Both the position numbers and the translations under genes were made by a program. A stretch of DNA of 64,000 bases from Clostridiales bacterium (GTDB lineage: Bacteria > Bacillota > Clostridia > Oscillospirales > CAG-272): the NCBI GenBank assembly GCA_022800625.1, contig JAAWQR010000001.1, forward strand, positions 167,360 through 231,359, in the 5' to 3' direction. The number at the start of each line of letters is the position of its first letter. The first letter of the stretch is position 1. The notes under the pieces are model-generated. The model did no database searches and was not told where the DNA came from. It saw nothing but the letters and a program-made list of their open reading frames with translations. Below, one piece after another: positions 18,935-28,508 of this stretch.

Positions 18935-18963
18935 ATGATAGCATATTACAGCCATTCTGTCAA
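18935..18963 (-). promoter_or_regulatory. Promoter of the GH95 gene
   Basis: On the minus strand TTGACA (18958-18963) and TATCAT (18935-18940) are separated by 17 bp. The site sits directly beside the stop codon of the recombinase gene at 18965 and gives a leader of about 75 nt. Confidence 0.65.
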
Positions 18964-18964
18964 C

Positions 18965-19993
18965 TTATTCTTTAGTATTGGACGGAAGATTTTTTTCTTT
19001 CTTCGGCATTATCTCAGAGAGCGGATTATTGTTCATTGCAGCCTCCATTCCCTTGTCTGAAACATGAGTATATATCTGTGTTGTGTTCAGCTGTTCATGA
19101 CCGAGAATATCCTTGAGCACTCTGATATCGACCTTTCCCGTCTGATACATCAGAGTTGCGGCTGTATGGCGGAGCTTGTGAGTCGAATATCCTTTATTGC
19201 CGAGTCCTGAGGCATCCAGATATTTATAAACCACGTGCTGAACAGTTTTGTTGCTTATCCTTGTCCCTCTTGATGAAATAAACAGCGCTGACTCTCCCGG
19301 CTTCGTTTGTGCTGCAAAGCGTACCGACATATAATCTCCGAGAGCTGCTCTGCATGCATCGTTGAGGTATATAATTCTCTCTTTAGAGCCTTTTCCCGTA
19401 ACTCTGAGAGATCGCATTTCATGATCAATATCGCGCATATCTATTCCAGCAAGCTCTGATAGGCGCATTCCGCAGTTCAAAAAAAGTGTCAGCATTGCAT
19501 AATCTCTCTCTCGATTTTTTGATTCACGGTCTGATGCGACCGTCTCCAGCAAAATGATACTTTCATCAACGGTCAGGTGCTTAGGCAGCTGTTTTTTAAG
19601 CTTAGGGGATTCGATATTAGCCGCGGGATTATTTTCAAAATAATTTTTCTTTACTGTAAGATATTTATAAAACCCTTTTACGGCAGAGAGTTTTCTTGCT
19701 TTTGTTTTGTTGCTGTCTTCTCTCTCTGTATCTAAATAATACAGAAAATCATATATTTGAGAAGTTGTAACCGCCGCAAAGTCATCTACGGTCAGATGCG
19801 AAATATCACATTTTTCAAAGTTTTCGCCATTGAGCCTGTTTCCACTTGATGACAGAACAAGATATTTTCCGAAAAGTCGGAGGTCGAGCATATATTCGTC
19901 AACAGTTTTTTCCGAAAGTCCCTGTATTGACTTCTTATATTTTGCAAATTCTATATAAGGTTTCGGAAGGAGCAAAAATTCCTCATATTTCAT
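18965..19993 (-). CDS. Tyrosine recombinase, XerC/XerD type
   Basis: A 342-residue site-specific recombinase with an N-terminal SAM-like core-binding domain (about 1-130) and a catalytic domain. The catalytic set is visible: Arg in CGMRLSELAGID, Lys in VTGKGSKERIIYLN, HKLRH, the late His in LGHEQLNTTQIYTHV, and the nucleophile Tyr in that segment. Length and setting without adjacent mobile genes fit a housekeeping XerC/D resolving chromosome dimers, rather than an integrase. GGGGAGG precedes the ATG. The true dif-site partner cannot be assigned from one gene. Confidence 0.88.
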   Translation of the reverse strand: MKYEEFLLLPKPYIEFAKYKKSIQGLSEKTVDEYMLDLRLFGKYLVLSSSGNRLNGENFEKCDISHLTVDDFAAVTTSQIYDFLYYLDTEREDSNKTKARKLSAVKGFYKYLTVKKNYFENNPAANIESPKLKKQLPKHLTVDESIILLETVASDRESKNRERDYAMLTLFLNCGMRLSELAGIDMRDIDHEMRSLRVTGKGSKERIIYLNDACRAALGDYMSVRFAAQTKPGESALFISSRGTRISNKTVQHVVYKYLDASGLGNKGYSTHKLRHTAATLMYQTGKVDIRVLKDILGHEQLNTTQIYTHVSDKGMEAAMNNNPLSEIMPKKEKNLPSNTKE

Positions 19994-20084
19994 ATTGTAA
20001 AAACCTCCCCTGAAAACTCTATAAATATTTTACCACAACGCAAATGTTTTTAATGGATTAAATGTAAACTTTTCGGATAGGTGC

Positions 20085-20157
20085 TTGTGCTCTTAGTGAA
20101 AAAGACTTATAATAGATTTAATATAAACTTTAAGGATTACTCTGCCGCCTCAGCGGC
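20085..20157 (+). promoter_or_regulatory. Promoter and leader hairpin of the small membrane protein gene
   Basis: TTGTGC (20085-20090), a 17-bp spacer and TATAAT (20108-20113) are followed by a GCCGC/GCGGC hairpin at 20144-20157, 5 nt before the GGAG of the gene starting at 20173. Confidence 0.6.
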
Positions 20158-20172
20158 TGAATGGAGATTTTT

Positions 20173-20727
20173 ATGATAGATTTTTTCAAGAAAAACTCGA
20201 GAATGATAACCAAATCCCTGCTTAATCAATTCGGCGCTGCTGTCCTTGCACTGACCATTACAATCCCCGCCTCAAGTAAAAACTGGCTGCTTGCTTTTAT
20301 AAGCTGCTTTTCAATAGCATTTTATCTTATTCTTCTTTATACATCGATGTGGGAAGAGGGCGGAAAAGAAAAAATCCGCATTGACGGAGGCCGTGCAGAA
20401 TACAGTCCTTGGAGAGGATTCTTTATATCGCTGTGTGCGAATATCCCGAACATACTGCTCGGCGTACTTATTGTGATCGGATCAATATTCGGCTCATCGG
20501 GAAGCGCATTCGGCTTCGGCTGGGCTGCGGCTGTAAATTCAGGAGCTCGCTTTATTGCAATGCTTTGGGAATCGATGTACCTTGGACTGATCACATTATA
20601 TTCTCCCAACAATCCGATAGGCTTTATACTGATTATTCTGCCTGCACTGCTTGTTTCCACTCTCGGATATATGGCAGGTCTTAAAGGTATAAAAATAATA
20701 AAGAAGCGTAACGGTAAATCACAATAA
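20173..20727 (+). CDS. Small integral membrane protein, unknown function
   Basis: A 184-residue protein with four hydrophobic helices near residues 15-35, 40-60, 85-110 and 145-170, joined by short charged loops. The segment between helices two and three (EEGGKEKIRIDGG) is polar. No family is recognised. The start at 20173 (MIDFFKKNSRM) follows GGAG by 6 bases, and an in-frame ATG at 20161 is part of the ribosome site. It has its own promoter and a shared terminator with the convergent PBP gene, so it is a single-gene unit. Confidence 0.75.
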   Translation: MIDFFKKNSRMITKSLLNQFGAAVLALTITIPASSKNWLLAFISCFSIAFYLILLYTSMWEEGGKEKIRIDGGRAEYSPWRGFFISLCANIPNILLGVLIVIGSIFGSSGSAFGFGWAAAVNSGARFIAMLWESMYLGLITLYSPNNPIGFILIILPALLVSTLGYMAGLKGIKIIKKRNGKSQ

Positions 20728-20786
20728 TACCATGCCGGGGTCGATATCAGTGGATATCGGCTCCGAATTTTATGTAAAAACAGAAA

Positions 20787-20820
20787 AATCACACTGCATT
20801 TTATCGTTTGCAGTGTGATT
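20787..20820. terminator. Bidirectional terminator
   Basis: A perfect 12-bp stem (20787-20798 with 20809-20820) has T-rich sequence on both exits. It serves the membrane protein gene and the convergent class A PBP gene. A second small inverted repeat (GATATC arms) lies just before it at about 20740-20760. Confidence 0.85.
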
Positions 20821-20825
20821 TTTAT

Positions 20826-23075
20826 TTATTCTTCCGCCCCTTCATCACTTGATGAAGGAGTATAGCTCCATATGCTCTGCGCTCCGTCTAAGTCAAAATG
20901 TCTGAGTTCCTCGCCGCCTGCGTTTGCGGCATCTATATATTTCTGATGAAGTCTTGTCATAACTGTATCCCAAACAAGAAGCGAAGGATTTTCTCTGAAT
21001 GACTGTAGTGATGAGTTTATATCGTATCCAGTCCAAGTCGCTCCGATATAGTATGGCGTATAACCTACAAAATATCTGTCGAAGTCAGCATTTGTAGTAC
21101 CTGTTTTGCCTGCTACATCCACAGTATGTCTTAACTTTGAGGCTACGCCTGTTCCGTTTGACATGACATTTTTCATGATTGCAGTCATAGTTTTGGCAGT
21201 ATTCTCACTTACCGCAACTTCAGTATAATGCGTGTTTTCAAGCACGATGTTTCCCTGGCTGTCCTCAACATACAAATACAGATTCGGCGACTCAAAAAGT
21301 CCGTTATTCGGGAACATCGTATATGCCCCCGCCATTTCCATAACTGTAATACCGTAGTTTAACTGTCCGAGCGAGAGCGCCGCAAGACCTCGGTCCGTGA
21401 TAACCGATCCGTCAGACAGCTCGCGCCTATCGATCAAGTTATCGATATGAAGTGTATTCTTCATAAAGTCAAATGATTTATCTATTGTAAGCTTCTGCAA
21501 AGTTTTCATAGCAACCGTATTAACAGAATTTGTAACAGCAGTAGTTATTGTCATATTGCCATGATATCCTTCAGGATAATTCTTCGGGTATCCGACCTTC
21601 TCAGTCCATTGCCACGATGTTCCCGCACCGTGAACGACCTCGTTATACATAACCGGTCCGTCAAGTTCGATCGATGTCGGAGTTATTAGTCCCGCATCCA
21701 TTGCGGGAGCATATACCGCGATCGGTTTAATCGAAGAACCGACAGGACGAACAGCGCCAGTTGCTCTGTTTAAAATCAGGTTAGCATTCTTCTCTCCGCG
21801 GCCGCCGACAAGTCCGAGCACATCTCCCGTATACGGATCTGTGATGACCATTGCGGATTCAGGCTGAAGTCCTCCGCCCGCTTTCGGGAAATATTCGTCA
21901 TCATTTTCATATACATCCTCAAGGACGTCCTGAACCTCGGGATCCAACGGAATGTATATGCTGTATCCCGATGTATATAGTTTTGTACTTGCAACGGCTC
22001 GTGTCCAGCCGTATTTCTCCATCAAATCATCAATGAGCTTAGTAATGACAGAATCTACATACCAACTGTGGATCGTAAGACCGTCATTAGTCTCTTCTTC
22101 CTCTTCAATTTCATCAAAATAGGTTATATTGAGTTCTTGTTCCAAGGCTTCCTCATATTCCGCCTCGGAAATACAGCCGTATTCCCTCATAGCATACAGC
22201 ACAGTTCCGCGGCGAACTTTATTTCCGTCGGTCTGCTCGTTTCCGTCTGAATCAATATAGGTAAATTCATCATGATAAAGCGGTTCATACCGCGACGGAT
22301 TTTTTACAATACCCGCAAGAGCTGCACATTCGACAAGATTAAGCTCAGACACTTCCTTGCCGAAATATGTGCTTGCCGCCGTTCTGACTCCGTAACAATT
22401 ATTGCCGAAATATGCGATATTCAGATACATCTCAAGAATTTCTTCTTTGCTGAGCTGTTTTTCAAGATTAAGCGCACGGAATATTTCTTCGACTTTACGC
22501 TGTATTGTCACATCATCATCACCCGTTAAATTTTTAACAAGCTGCTGAGTAATGGTTGACGCTCCGCGTATCTGCTCAAATCCTACGAAATAATTCACAA
22601 ATGCTTTGGCAGTGCCGAGCCAGTCAACCCCGTTATGCGTCATAAATCTATGATCTTCTATTGATATAAAAGCATCCGTCAGCTGTTTAGGCATTGAGCT
22701 GTATTCCGCCCAAAGACTGTTTACCGAGCCGTAAAGTCTTTCGTCTTCCAATTCTATCGGCGTACCGTTTCTTATCTGTCTGTCCTCCATTGAATCATAC
22801 TTCATATAGTAAATACGTGTGGTCTTATCCTGAGCAGCGGAAACAAGCATTGACGAATCAATCTCCAGATCGAGGTCGTTCTTTATATACACGGCAAAGG
22901 CTGTGCCTATTATTATTCCGCATATCATTCCGATGAGCAAAATCGTCAGGAATATGTTTACAACATATGACAGTACTCTCAGCGCGATCCTGCCTGCTTT
23001 TTTGGCGCCGTCATTCTGAATGTCAATATTTTTCTCTTTCGGCGGAGAAGCCTTTACTTTTTTATTATCCCTCAT
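20826..23075 (-). CDS. Class A penicillin-binding protein (bifunctional transglycosylase/transpeptidase)
   Basis: A 749-residue peptidoglycan synthase anchored by one helix near residues 30-60. The GT51 glycosyltransferase domain shows ISIEDHRFMTHNGVDWLGTAKA and RGASTITQQLVKN, with ALNLEKQLSKEEILEMYLN following. The transpeptidase domain shows the SxxK Ser in PVGSSIKPIAVY, an SVN triad and KTGTT. It polymerises lipid II and cross-links stem peptides outside the membrane. A short acidic tail ends the protein. The start is preceded by TGGAGA and a GCCG/CGGC hairpin. It follows dnaE with a 160-bp gap, so it probably has its own promoter. Confidence 0.95.
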   Translation of the reverse strand: MRDNKKVKASPPKEKNIDIQNDGAKKAGRIALRVLSYVVNIFLTILLIGMICGIIIGTAFAVYIKNDLDLEIDSSMLVSAAQDKTTRIYYMKYDSMEDRQIRNGTPIELEDERLYGSVNSLWAEYSSMPKQLTDAFISIEDHRFMTHNGVDWLGTAKAFVNYFVGFEQIRGASTITQQLVKNLTGDDDVTIQRKVEEIFRALNLEKQLSKEEILEMYLNIAYFGNNCYGVRTAASTYFGKEVSELNLVECAALAGIVKNPSRYEPLYHDEFTYIDSDGNEQTDGNKVRRGTVLYAMREYGCISEAEYEEALEQELNITYFDEIEEEEETNDGLTIHSWYVDSVITKLIDDLMEKYGWTRAVASTKLYTSGYSIYIPLDPEVQDVLEDVYENDDEYFPKAGGGLQPESAMVITDPYTGDVLGLVGGRGEKNANLILNRATGAVRPVGSSIKPIAVYAPAMDAGLITPTSIELDGPVMYNEVVHGAGTSWQWTEKVGYPKNYPEGYHGNMTITTAVTNSVNTVAMKTLQKLTIDKSFDFMKNTLHIDNLIDRRELSDGSVITDRGLAALSLGQLNYGITVMEMAGAYTMFPNNGLFESPNLYLYVEDSQGNIVLENTHYTEVAVSENTAKTMTAIMKNVMSNGTGVASKLRHTVDVAGKTGTTNADFDRYFVGYTPYYIGATWTGYDINSSLQSFRENPSLLVWDTVMTRLHQKYIDAANAGGEELRHFDLDGAQSIWSYTPSSSDEGAEE

Positions 23076-23235
23076 TATATCTCCAATCTGCCGCTGTACG
23101 GCGAATCATACATATATGTGCGGTAATCTTCTTTTTCCTCTTACAGGATTATTTTATACCAATATTTTGAATTTAATATTAACGCATGTATAAATAATCC
23201 TAAAATTCGGATTTTCCGGGAACTATCATTCTTTT

Positions 23236-26200
23236 CTATTTAAGGACAACATTTTCCACGCCGAGTATTTCAGAAAGTTCTTTTATTAGGAATTCACTTC
23301 CTGAGCATGTATATACATTATCCTTCACGTAGCTTTTTGATTCTGAATCATAAAAAATTGCATATACAGAGCCTTCAAAAATCTGAACAAGGCTTTCGGC
23401 ACGTGAAAATTCACTGCTCTTTAGAGACGGTACTTTAATGTACAGCTTCGGAGCTTTTTTTCTTATTATAGCTTCTGATTGATTTGTATCCATAGCGCCT
23501 GCCTGCATATCTTTCATCTCCTCATCAGTTTTAAGAGCAGTAACGCTTCTGACTATAAGCTTTACATCTTCGTCATCTTTGACTGAAACGGCGCCATCTG
23601 CCGATATCACGGAATTTGTTAAGAGAAGATAACCGAATTCCTCGCAAACCGAAGAAAAGCATATTAACTCTATCTCCCCCGTCCGATCTTCAAGCGTAAC
23701 AAACGCCATGTTATCGCCTTTTCGAGTTGTTTTATTAACACGTCCGTTTACTACACCCGCAACTCTGACTTTCGATCTGTCGTGATACGGAACAGGTTCT
23801 CCCTCAGAAGTGCCATCGCCCTCCGAACAAGAAGATTTTATGTCTGAAATTCTCGCAGGCTTCAGTTCAGATACAGCACGTTTATAATCGTCGAGAATAT
23901 GACCTGAAAGATAAATTCCCGAGCTTTCTTTTTCAAGCCTCAGCTTTTCTCTTGCCGAAAATTCCGGAATATCCGGAAAATCTGTATGATAAGACACACC
24001 CTGCACGTCAGGAGCCATTTCAAACATATCCATTTGTCCTGCTGGAGCGCTGCTGCCTGCCTGTTCCATTACAGTTTCATAAACTGCAAGCATCTGGGAG
24101 CGTCTGACACCCAAAGAATCAAGAGAGCCTGATTTTATCAAAGCCTCAAGCTGTTTTTTATTCATGTCTCGGCGCTTCATGCGAGTTACGAAATCATCAA
24201 AATCTGTGAATGTTCCGCTTGCATTTCTCTCAGAGATCAATGAATCGATAAACTGTGCGCCGATATTTTTAAGAGACAAAAGTCCGTATCTTATATTATC
24301 CCCCTGCACACAGAAAGATGATCTGCTGCTGTTAACATCAGGAGGCAGCAGCCTTATTCCGAGCTTTGCACATTCTGCACTGTAATCCGATATTTTATCC
24401 GCAGAGCCGAACACCGAGCTTAACAGCGAAGCATAATATTCTCTCGGATAATGAGCCTTCAAATATGCTGTTCTGAAAGAAAGCACGGCATATGCCGCAG
24501 CATGTGATTTATTGAAGGCATAATTCGCAAAGCCTGCAATATCGTCAAACAACGCTACCGCATACTGCTCATTGATTCCCGATTCAACAGCTCCCTTTAC
24601 AAAGGTTTCGCGCTCACTATTTAATACTGACGTTTTTTTCTTTGATATCGCTCGCCGCACAATATCGGCATGTCCGAAAGAATATCCCGCAAGCGTGCGA
24701 AAAATCTGCATGACCTGCTCCTGATACACAATACAGCCGTATGTTACATCAAGTATCGGCGCAAGAGACGGTATATCATACTTTACGCTTGACGGATTAT
24801 GCCGTGCCTTGATATATTTCGGAATCGAATCCATAGGTCCCGGACGGTAAAGCGCGATCGCGGCTATAATATCCTCAATGCAGTTAGGCTTCAATTGCTG
24901 AAGCATCTGACGCATTCCGCGTGATTCAAGCTGGAATATTCCGTCGGTTTGTCCCGATGATATAAGATCATACGCAGCTTTGTCGTTTATATCAACCGCA
25001 GACAGATCAAATCCCGGCTCTCGTTCGGCTACGTCTTTTTCGGCATTGTCTATTATGGTCAAGTACCTGAGAGCAAGGAAATCAAACTTTAAGAGACCGA
25101 GCTCTGCTATAGTATCCATTCCGAATTGAGTTACAACAGTTCCCCCGTTTACGGAAATCGGAACGTATTCTGTGATCGGTATATCCGTGATTACTACGCC
25201 TGCCGCATGAGTAGACGCATGACGCGGCATTCCTTCAAGAGACGATGCGATATCTATCAAGCGTTTAACCATAATATCGCTTTCATACATCTCATATAAC
25301 TGTTTTTTATTTTTCAGCGCAAGCTCCAGAGTTATGCCAAGCTCCTGCGGTATCAGAGAAGCGACCTTGTCCACTTCTGAATAAGCCATACCGAGAGCAC
25401 GTCCGACGTCTCGAACCGCAGCTCTTGCCGCAAGCGTTCCGAATGTGATTATCTGAACAGCTCGGTTTTCTCCGTATTTTTCTTTAACATAAGCTATGAC
25501 CTCATCGCGTCTGTCATAGCAGAAATCGATATCGAAGTCAGGCATGCTGACTCTCTCGGGATTTAAAAAACGCTCGAACAGCAGATTAAATTTTATGGAG
25601 TCAATATCGGTAATACCTATAAGAAAAGCGACAAGGCTTCCGGCTCCCGAACCTCTGCCGGGACCTACAGGAATTCCCTTTTCCTTTGCATAATTCACAA
25701 AATCCCAGACTATGAGATAATATTCGGCATAACCCATTTTTTCGATAACCGACAACTCATAATCTATTCTGTCAAGATAATCCTGCTTATTATTTTGTGT
25801 AAAAACAATATGCCCTGCGTTAACACGCTTCTCAAGTCCGCTTTCAGCAAGTTTTTTAAGATATTCCTTGGGAGATATCCCGTTATCTATCGGAAATTTA
25901 GGGAGCTTTGTTTTGCCGAATTCAAAATCAAAAGAGCACATGTCGGCAATTTTGACCGTATTTTTGCACGCCTCATCATAATCCGCAAAAAGCTCATACA
26001 TTTCTTCTGTGTTTTTATAGTAAAATTCGTCCGTCTCAAAGCCTACGGGAGTTCCGTCCGTAATAACATTATTAGTCTGAATACACAAAAGAATCGCCTG
26101 TGTTTCAGCGTCGCTTTTCTTTATATAGTGGACGTCGTTCGTGGCAACCATAGGTATTCCGGTATTTTGGGATATTTCGCGTATTGCACCGTTTACCGTA

Positions 26201-26754
26201 TCCTCATCAGCCAAACCGTGATCCTGAATTTCAAGATAATAGTTGCCCTCTCCGAATATTTCAAACATCAACCGCGCGTGTTCTTCAGCCTCAGCATAAT
26301 TTCCCGCAACTATTGCACGCGGAATATACCCTGCAAGACAAGCAGAAAGAGCTATAAGTCCCTCACTGTGTTCGCGGAGAAGCTCAATATCGATCCTCGG
26401 CTTTGAATAAAATCCGCGAGTAAAAGCCTCAGAAGTAAGCTTTACAAGATTTTTATATCCCGTCTCATTTTTTACAAGCAAGACCAAATGATAACTGTGT
26501 GAATCAAGATATCTGTCGCGATCCTCCATTCCACGTCTTGCAAGATACACCTCGCATCCGATAATCGGCTTTATTCCTTCTTTTTTACATGCCTTATAAA
26601 AATCAACAGCGCCGTACATAACCCCGTGATCTGTTATGGCAACGGCCTTATGTCCTGCCGCGGCTGCGGCTGCGGGAATATCCTTAATTCGGCATGCTCC
26701 GTCAAGCAGGCTATATTCACTGTGCAGGTGGAGATGTACAAATTCACGGGACAC
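23236..26754 (-). CDS. dnaE: DNA polymerase III alpha subunit DnaE
   Basis: A replicative polymerase of about 1172 residues. The N-terminal PHP domain is clear (FVHLHLHSEYSLLDG, AITDHGVMYGAVDFY). The polymerase core shows GPGRGSGAGSLVAFLIGITDID and PDFDIDFCYDRRDEVI with catalytic aspartates, then MRQMLQQLKP, helix-hairpin-helix elements and a C-terminal OB fold (RKGDNMAFVTLEDRTGEIELI). A GTG at 26754 fits AAGGA better; the ATG at 26766 touches that site and is the alternative. It lies just downstream of whiA. It is the DnaE1/E3 type without an exonuclease insert, so proofreading must come from elsewhere. Confidence 0.95.
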   Translation of the reverse strand: MSREFVHLHLHSEYSLLDGACRIKDIPAAAAAAGHKAVAITDHGVMYGAVDFYKACKKEGIKPIIGCEVYLARRGMEDRDRYLDSHSYHLVLLVKNETGYKNLVKLTSEAFTRGFYSKPRIDIELLREHSEGLIALSACLAGYIPRAIVAGNYAEAEEHARLMFEIFGEGNYYLEIQDHGLADEDTVNGAIREISQNTGIPMVATNDVHYIKKSDAETQAILLCIQTNNVITDGTPVGFETDEFYYKNTEEMYELFADYDEACKNTVKIADMCSFDFEFGKTKLPKFPIDNGISPKEYLKKLAESGLEKRVNAGHIVFTQNNKQDYLDRIDYELSVIEKMGYAEYYLIVWDFVNYAKEKGIPVGPGRGSGAGSLVAFLIGITDIDSIKFNLLFERFLNPERVSMPDFDIDFCYDRRDEVIAYVKEKYGENRAVQIITFGTLAARAAVRDVGRALGMAYSEVDKVASLIPQELGITLELALKNKKQLYEMYESDIMVKRLIDIASSLEGMPRHASTHAAGVVITDIPITEYVPISVNGGTVVTQFGMDTIAELGLLKFDFLALRYLTIIDNAEKDVAEREPGFDLSAVDINDKAAYDLISSGQTDGIFQLESRGMRQMLQQLKPNCIEDIIAAIALYRPGPMDSIPKYIKARHNPSSVKYDIPSLAPILDVTYGCIVYQEQVMQIFRTLAGYSFGHADIVRRAISKKKTSVLNSERETFVKGAVESGINEQYAVALFDDIAGFANYAFNKSHAAAYAVLSFRTAYLKAHYPREYYASLLSSVFGSADKISDYSAECAKLGIRLLPPDVNSSRSSFCVQGDNIRYGLLSLKNIGAQFIDSLISERNASGTFTDFDDFVTRMKRRDMNKKQLEALIKSGSLDSLGVRRSQMLAVYETVMEQAGSSAPAGQMDMFEMAPDVQGVSYHTDFPDIPEFSAREKLRLEKESSGIYLSGHILDDYKRAVSELKPARISDIKSSCSEGDGTSEGEPVPYHDRSKVRVAGVVNGRVNKTTRKGDNMAFVTLEDRTGEIELICFSSVCEEFGYLLLTNSVISADGAVSVKDDEDVKLIVRSVTALKTDEEMKDMQAGAMDTNQSEAIIRKKAPKLYIKVPSLKSSEFSRAESLVQIFEGSVYAIFYDSESKSYVKDNVYTCSGSEFLIKELSEILGVENVVLK

Positions 26755-26780
26755 GGTATTCACCATCCTTCAAAAAGAGA

Positions 26781-27512
26781 TTATTTGAGGTTACAATCCT
26801 GAAGCTCATCGGCTGCTTTGAGCAGCTTTTCCAGCCTGTGCTTTATCCCCGATTTGGTTATCGGAGGATTGCTTTTCGCCGCCAATTCGGAAAGAGACGC
26901 CTGAGAAAATTGAATTCTAAGCTCCGCCGTTTCGCGCAGTTCCTGAGGCAGAGCAGCCAGCACGCCGCGTTCTGCCAACAGCTCAATTGCCGCAATATAT
27001 TTATGTGATGCGCTGATAGCTTTTTCGATATTGGCAGTATCGCAGTTTACAAGTCTGTTGGCGCTGTTTCGTATTTCTTTTACGATTTTCGTATTCATCA
27101 CATCAAACGCCGCCTTGTTTGCTCCGATAAACGCAAGCAAATCGCTTATAGCTTCATTACTCTTAAAATATAATAGAAATTTACCGCGCCGGCATGATTT
27201 CCCGGGAGTAAAACCTGCTTTCTCCAAAGCAAGCGCCAGAGTGTCAAAATCACTTTCATTTTTTACTGCAAATTCAAGATGATACTCTTTTTCGGGATCC
27301 GATACAGAACCTAAAGCAATAAATGCAGCTTTCAAAAATTCCTTTAAACATCCGTCGCATCTGATTCTTTCAAATGCTTCTTTTAATTCACAGCCGCCGT
27401 CTTCAGACAAAATTTTTTCGGTATCGGTCAAAGTTACGGTACAGCACTTCTTGCGCGGTTCATTTTTTATGAGACTTTGTTTGACTTCCGAACAAAATGA
27501 TTTTTTCGCCAT
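26781..27512 (-). CDS. whiA: WhiA-family DNA-binding regulator, short form
   Basis: A 243-residue relative of sporulation/cell-division regulator WhiA. The second half matches the family closely: GSVSDPEKEYHLEF, IVKEIRNSANRLVNCDTANIEKAISAS and the C-terminal HTH with SLSELAAKSNPPITKSGIKHRL. Family proteins have about 310 residues. Here the N-terminal LAGLIDADG-like half is about 70 residues short and holds only MAKKSFCSEVKQSLI, a CC pair and CDGC. It may bind DNA through the intact C-terminal domain. It lies between murB and dnaE; rapZ and yvcK, its common neighbours, are missing. Confidence 0.85.
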   Translation of the reverse strand: MAKKSFCSEVKQSLIKNEPRKKCCTVTLTDTEKILSEDGGCELKEAFERIRCDGCLKEFLKAAFIALGSVSDPEKEYHLEFAVKNESDFDTLALALEKAGFTPGKSCRRGKFLLYFKSNEAISDLLAFIGANKAAFDVMNTKIVKEIRNSANRLVNCDTANIEKAISASHKYIAAIELLAERGVLAALPQELRETAELRIQFSQASLSELAAKSNPPITKSGIKHRLEKLLKAADELQDCNLK

Positions 27513-27539
27513 TTCGCAGTTCCCCGCTATATACCGCTT

Positions 27540-28466
27540 TCAGTTAACATATATAATTTCGGTTTCAAGCTCTATGCCGTGAGAATCCGATATTTTTTTC
27601 TTTATTATCTCGATCAAAGACAGGACATCACGTGCAGTCGCGCCGCCTTTGTTTATTATAAATCCTGCATGCTTTTCAGACACTTGCGCTCCGCCGACAG
27701 TGAATCCCTTAAGTCCGGCTTCATCGATCAGCTGAGCCGTGTATTTTCCGGGATACCGCTTAAACACACTTCCCGCACTCGGATACTCGATCGGCTGCTT
27801 TTCTCTTCGTGCTGCCTTATATTTATCAATAGTTTTGCCAATCTCATTATAGTCGCCGCTGCGCAGACTAAGCTTTGTCTCTATAATGATTCCTCCGTTT
27901 TTACGGAATATGCTCTCTCTATATCCAAATTCATGCTCTTTTCCATTAACAAGAGATATTTTATGCGTTTTTTTATCTATGTACACAGTTTCAATTACAA
28001 TATCCGCCATTTCTCCGCCGTATGCGCCTGCATTCATATAAACAGCGCCGCCGATGCTTCCGGGTATACCGTAGAGACATTCCATGCCTGAAAGCGAATT
28101 TTTATATGCAAAGGACGCGCAGCGGGTGAGCATTGCGCCGCTGCCTGCCGCCATAATATCTCCATGTATATCAATTCTGTTTAAACCCTCGGTTGATATC
28201 ATGACGCCGTCAAATCCGCCGTCATCGACGAGCAAGTTACTTCCGTGTCCGATAATATAATATTTTTCACCGAAATTTTCGCACATCTCCAGTAAAAAAA
28301 CAAGGGTCTCTGTATCTTCGGGCAGCGCAAAAATTTTTGCACAACCTCCTATTTTAAACGTAGTGTGTCGGCTCATATTTTCATTTTCAAATACAGATAT
28401 TTTTGATGTATGAGCTTGATTATAATCCGAAATTAACTTTTTTATTGCAGTAATACTTTCACTCAT
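27540..28466 (-). CDS. murB: UDP-N-acetylenolpyruvoylglucosamine reductase
   Basis: A 308-residue FAD enzyme reducing UDP-GlcNAc-enolpyruvate to UDP-MurNAc, the second committed step of peptidoglycan precursor synthesis. The N-terminus has the FAD-binding segments NMSRHTTFKIGG and YYIIGHGSNLLVDDGGFDG, then MECLYGIPGSIGGAVYMNAGAYGGE. The third domain has YRESIFR, EYPSAGSVFKRYPG with the catalytic Ser, and KHAGFIINKGGATARDV. It is the type II MurB typical of Firmicutes. whiA follows after 27 bp. Confidence 0.96.
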   Translation of the reverse strand: MSESITAIKKLISDYNQAHTSKISVFENENMSRHTTFKIGGCAKIFALPEDTETLVFLLEMCENFGEKYYIIGHGSNLLVDDGGFDGVMISTEGLNRIDIHGDIMAAGSGAMLTRCASFAYKNSLSGMECLYGIPGSIGGAVYMNAGAYGGEMADIVIETVYIDKKTHKISLVNGKEHEFGYRESIFRKNGGIIIETKLSLRSGDYNEIGKTIDKYKAARREKQPIEYPSAGSVFKRYPGKYTAQLIDEAGLKGFTVGGAQVSEKHAGFIINKGGATARDVLSLIEIIKKKISDSHGIELETEIIYVN

Positions 28467-28508
28467 TATATGATAATATACCTTTCCGAAAATAAAAGCA
28501 TCGCCATG

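Noticed and set aside
18965..19993. Phage or integrative-element integrase
   Set aside because: No attachment repeat, tRNA, phage or transfer gene lies nearby, and length and motifs fit a housekeeping XerC/D.
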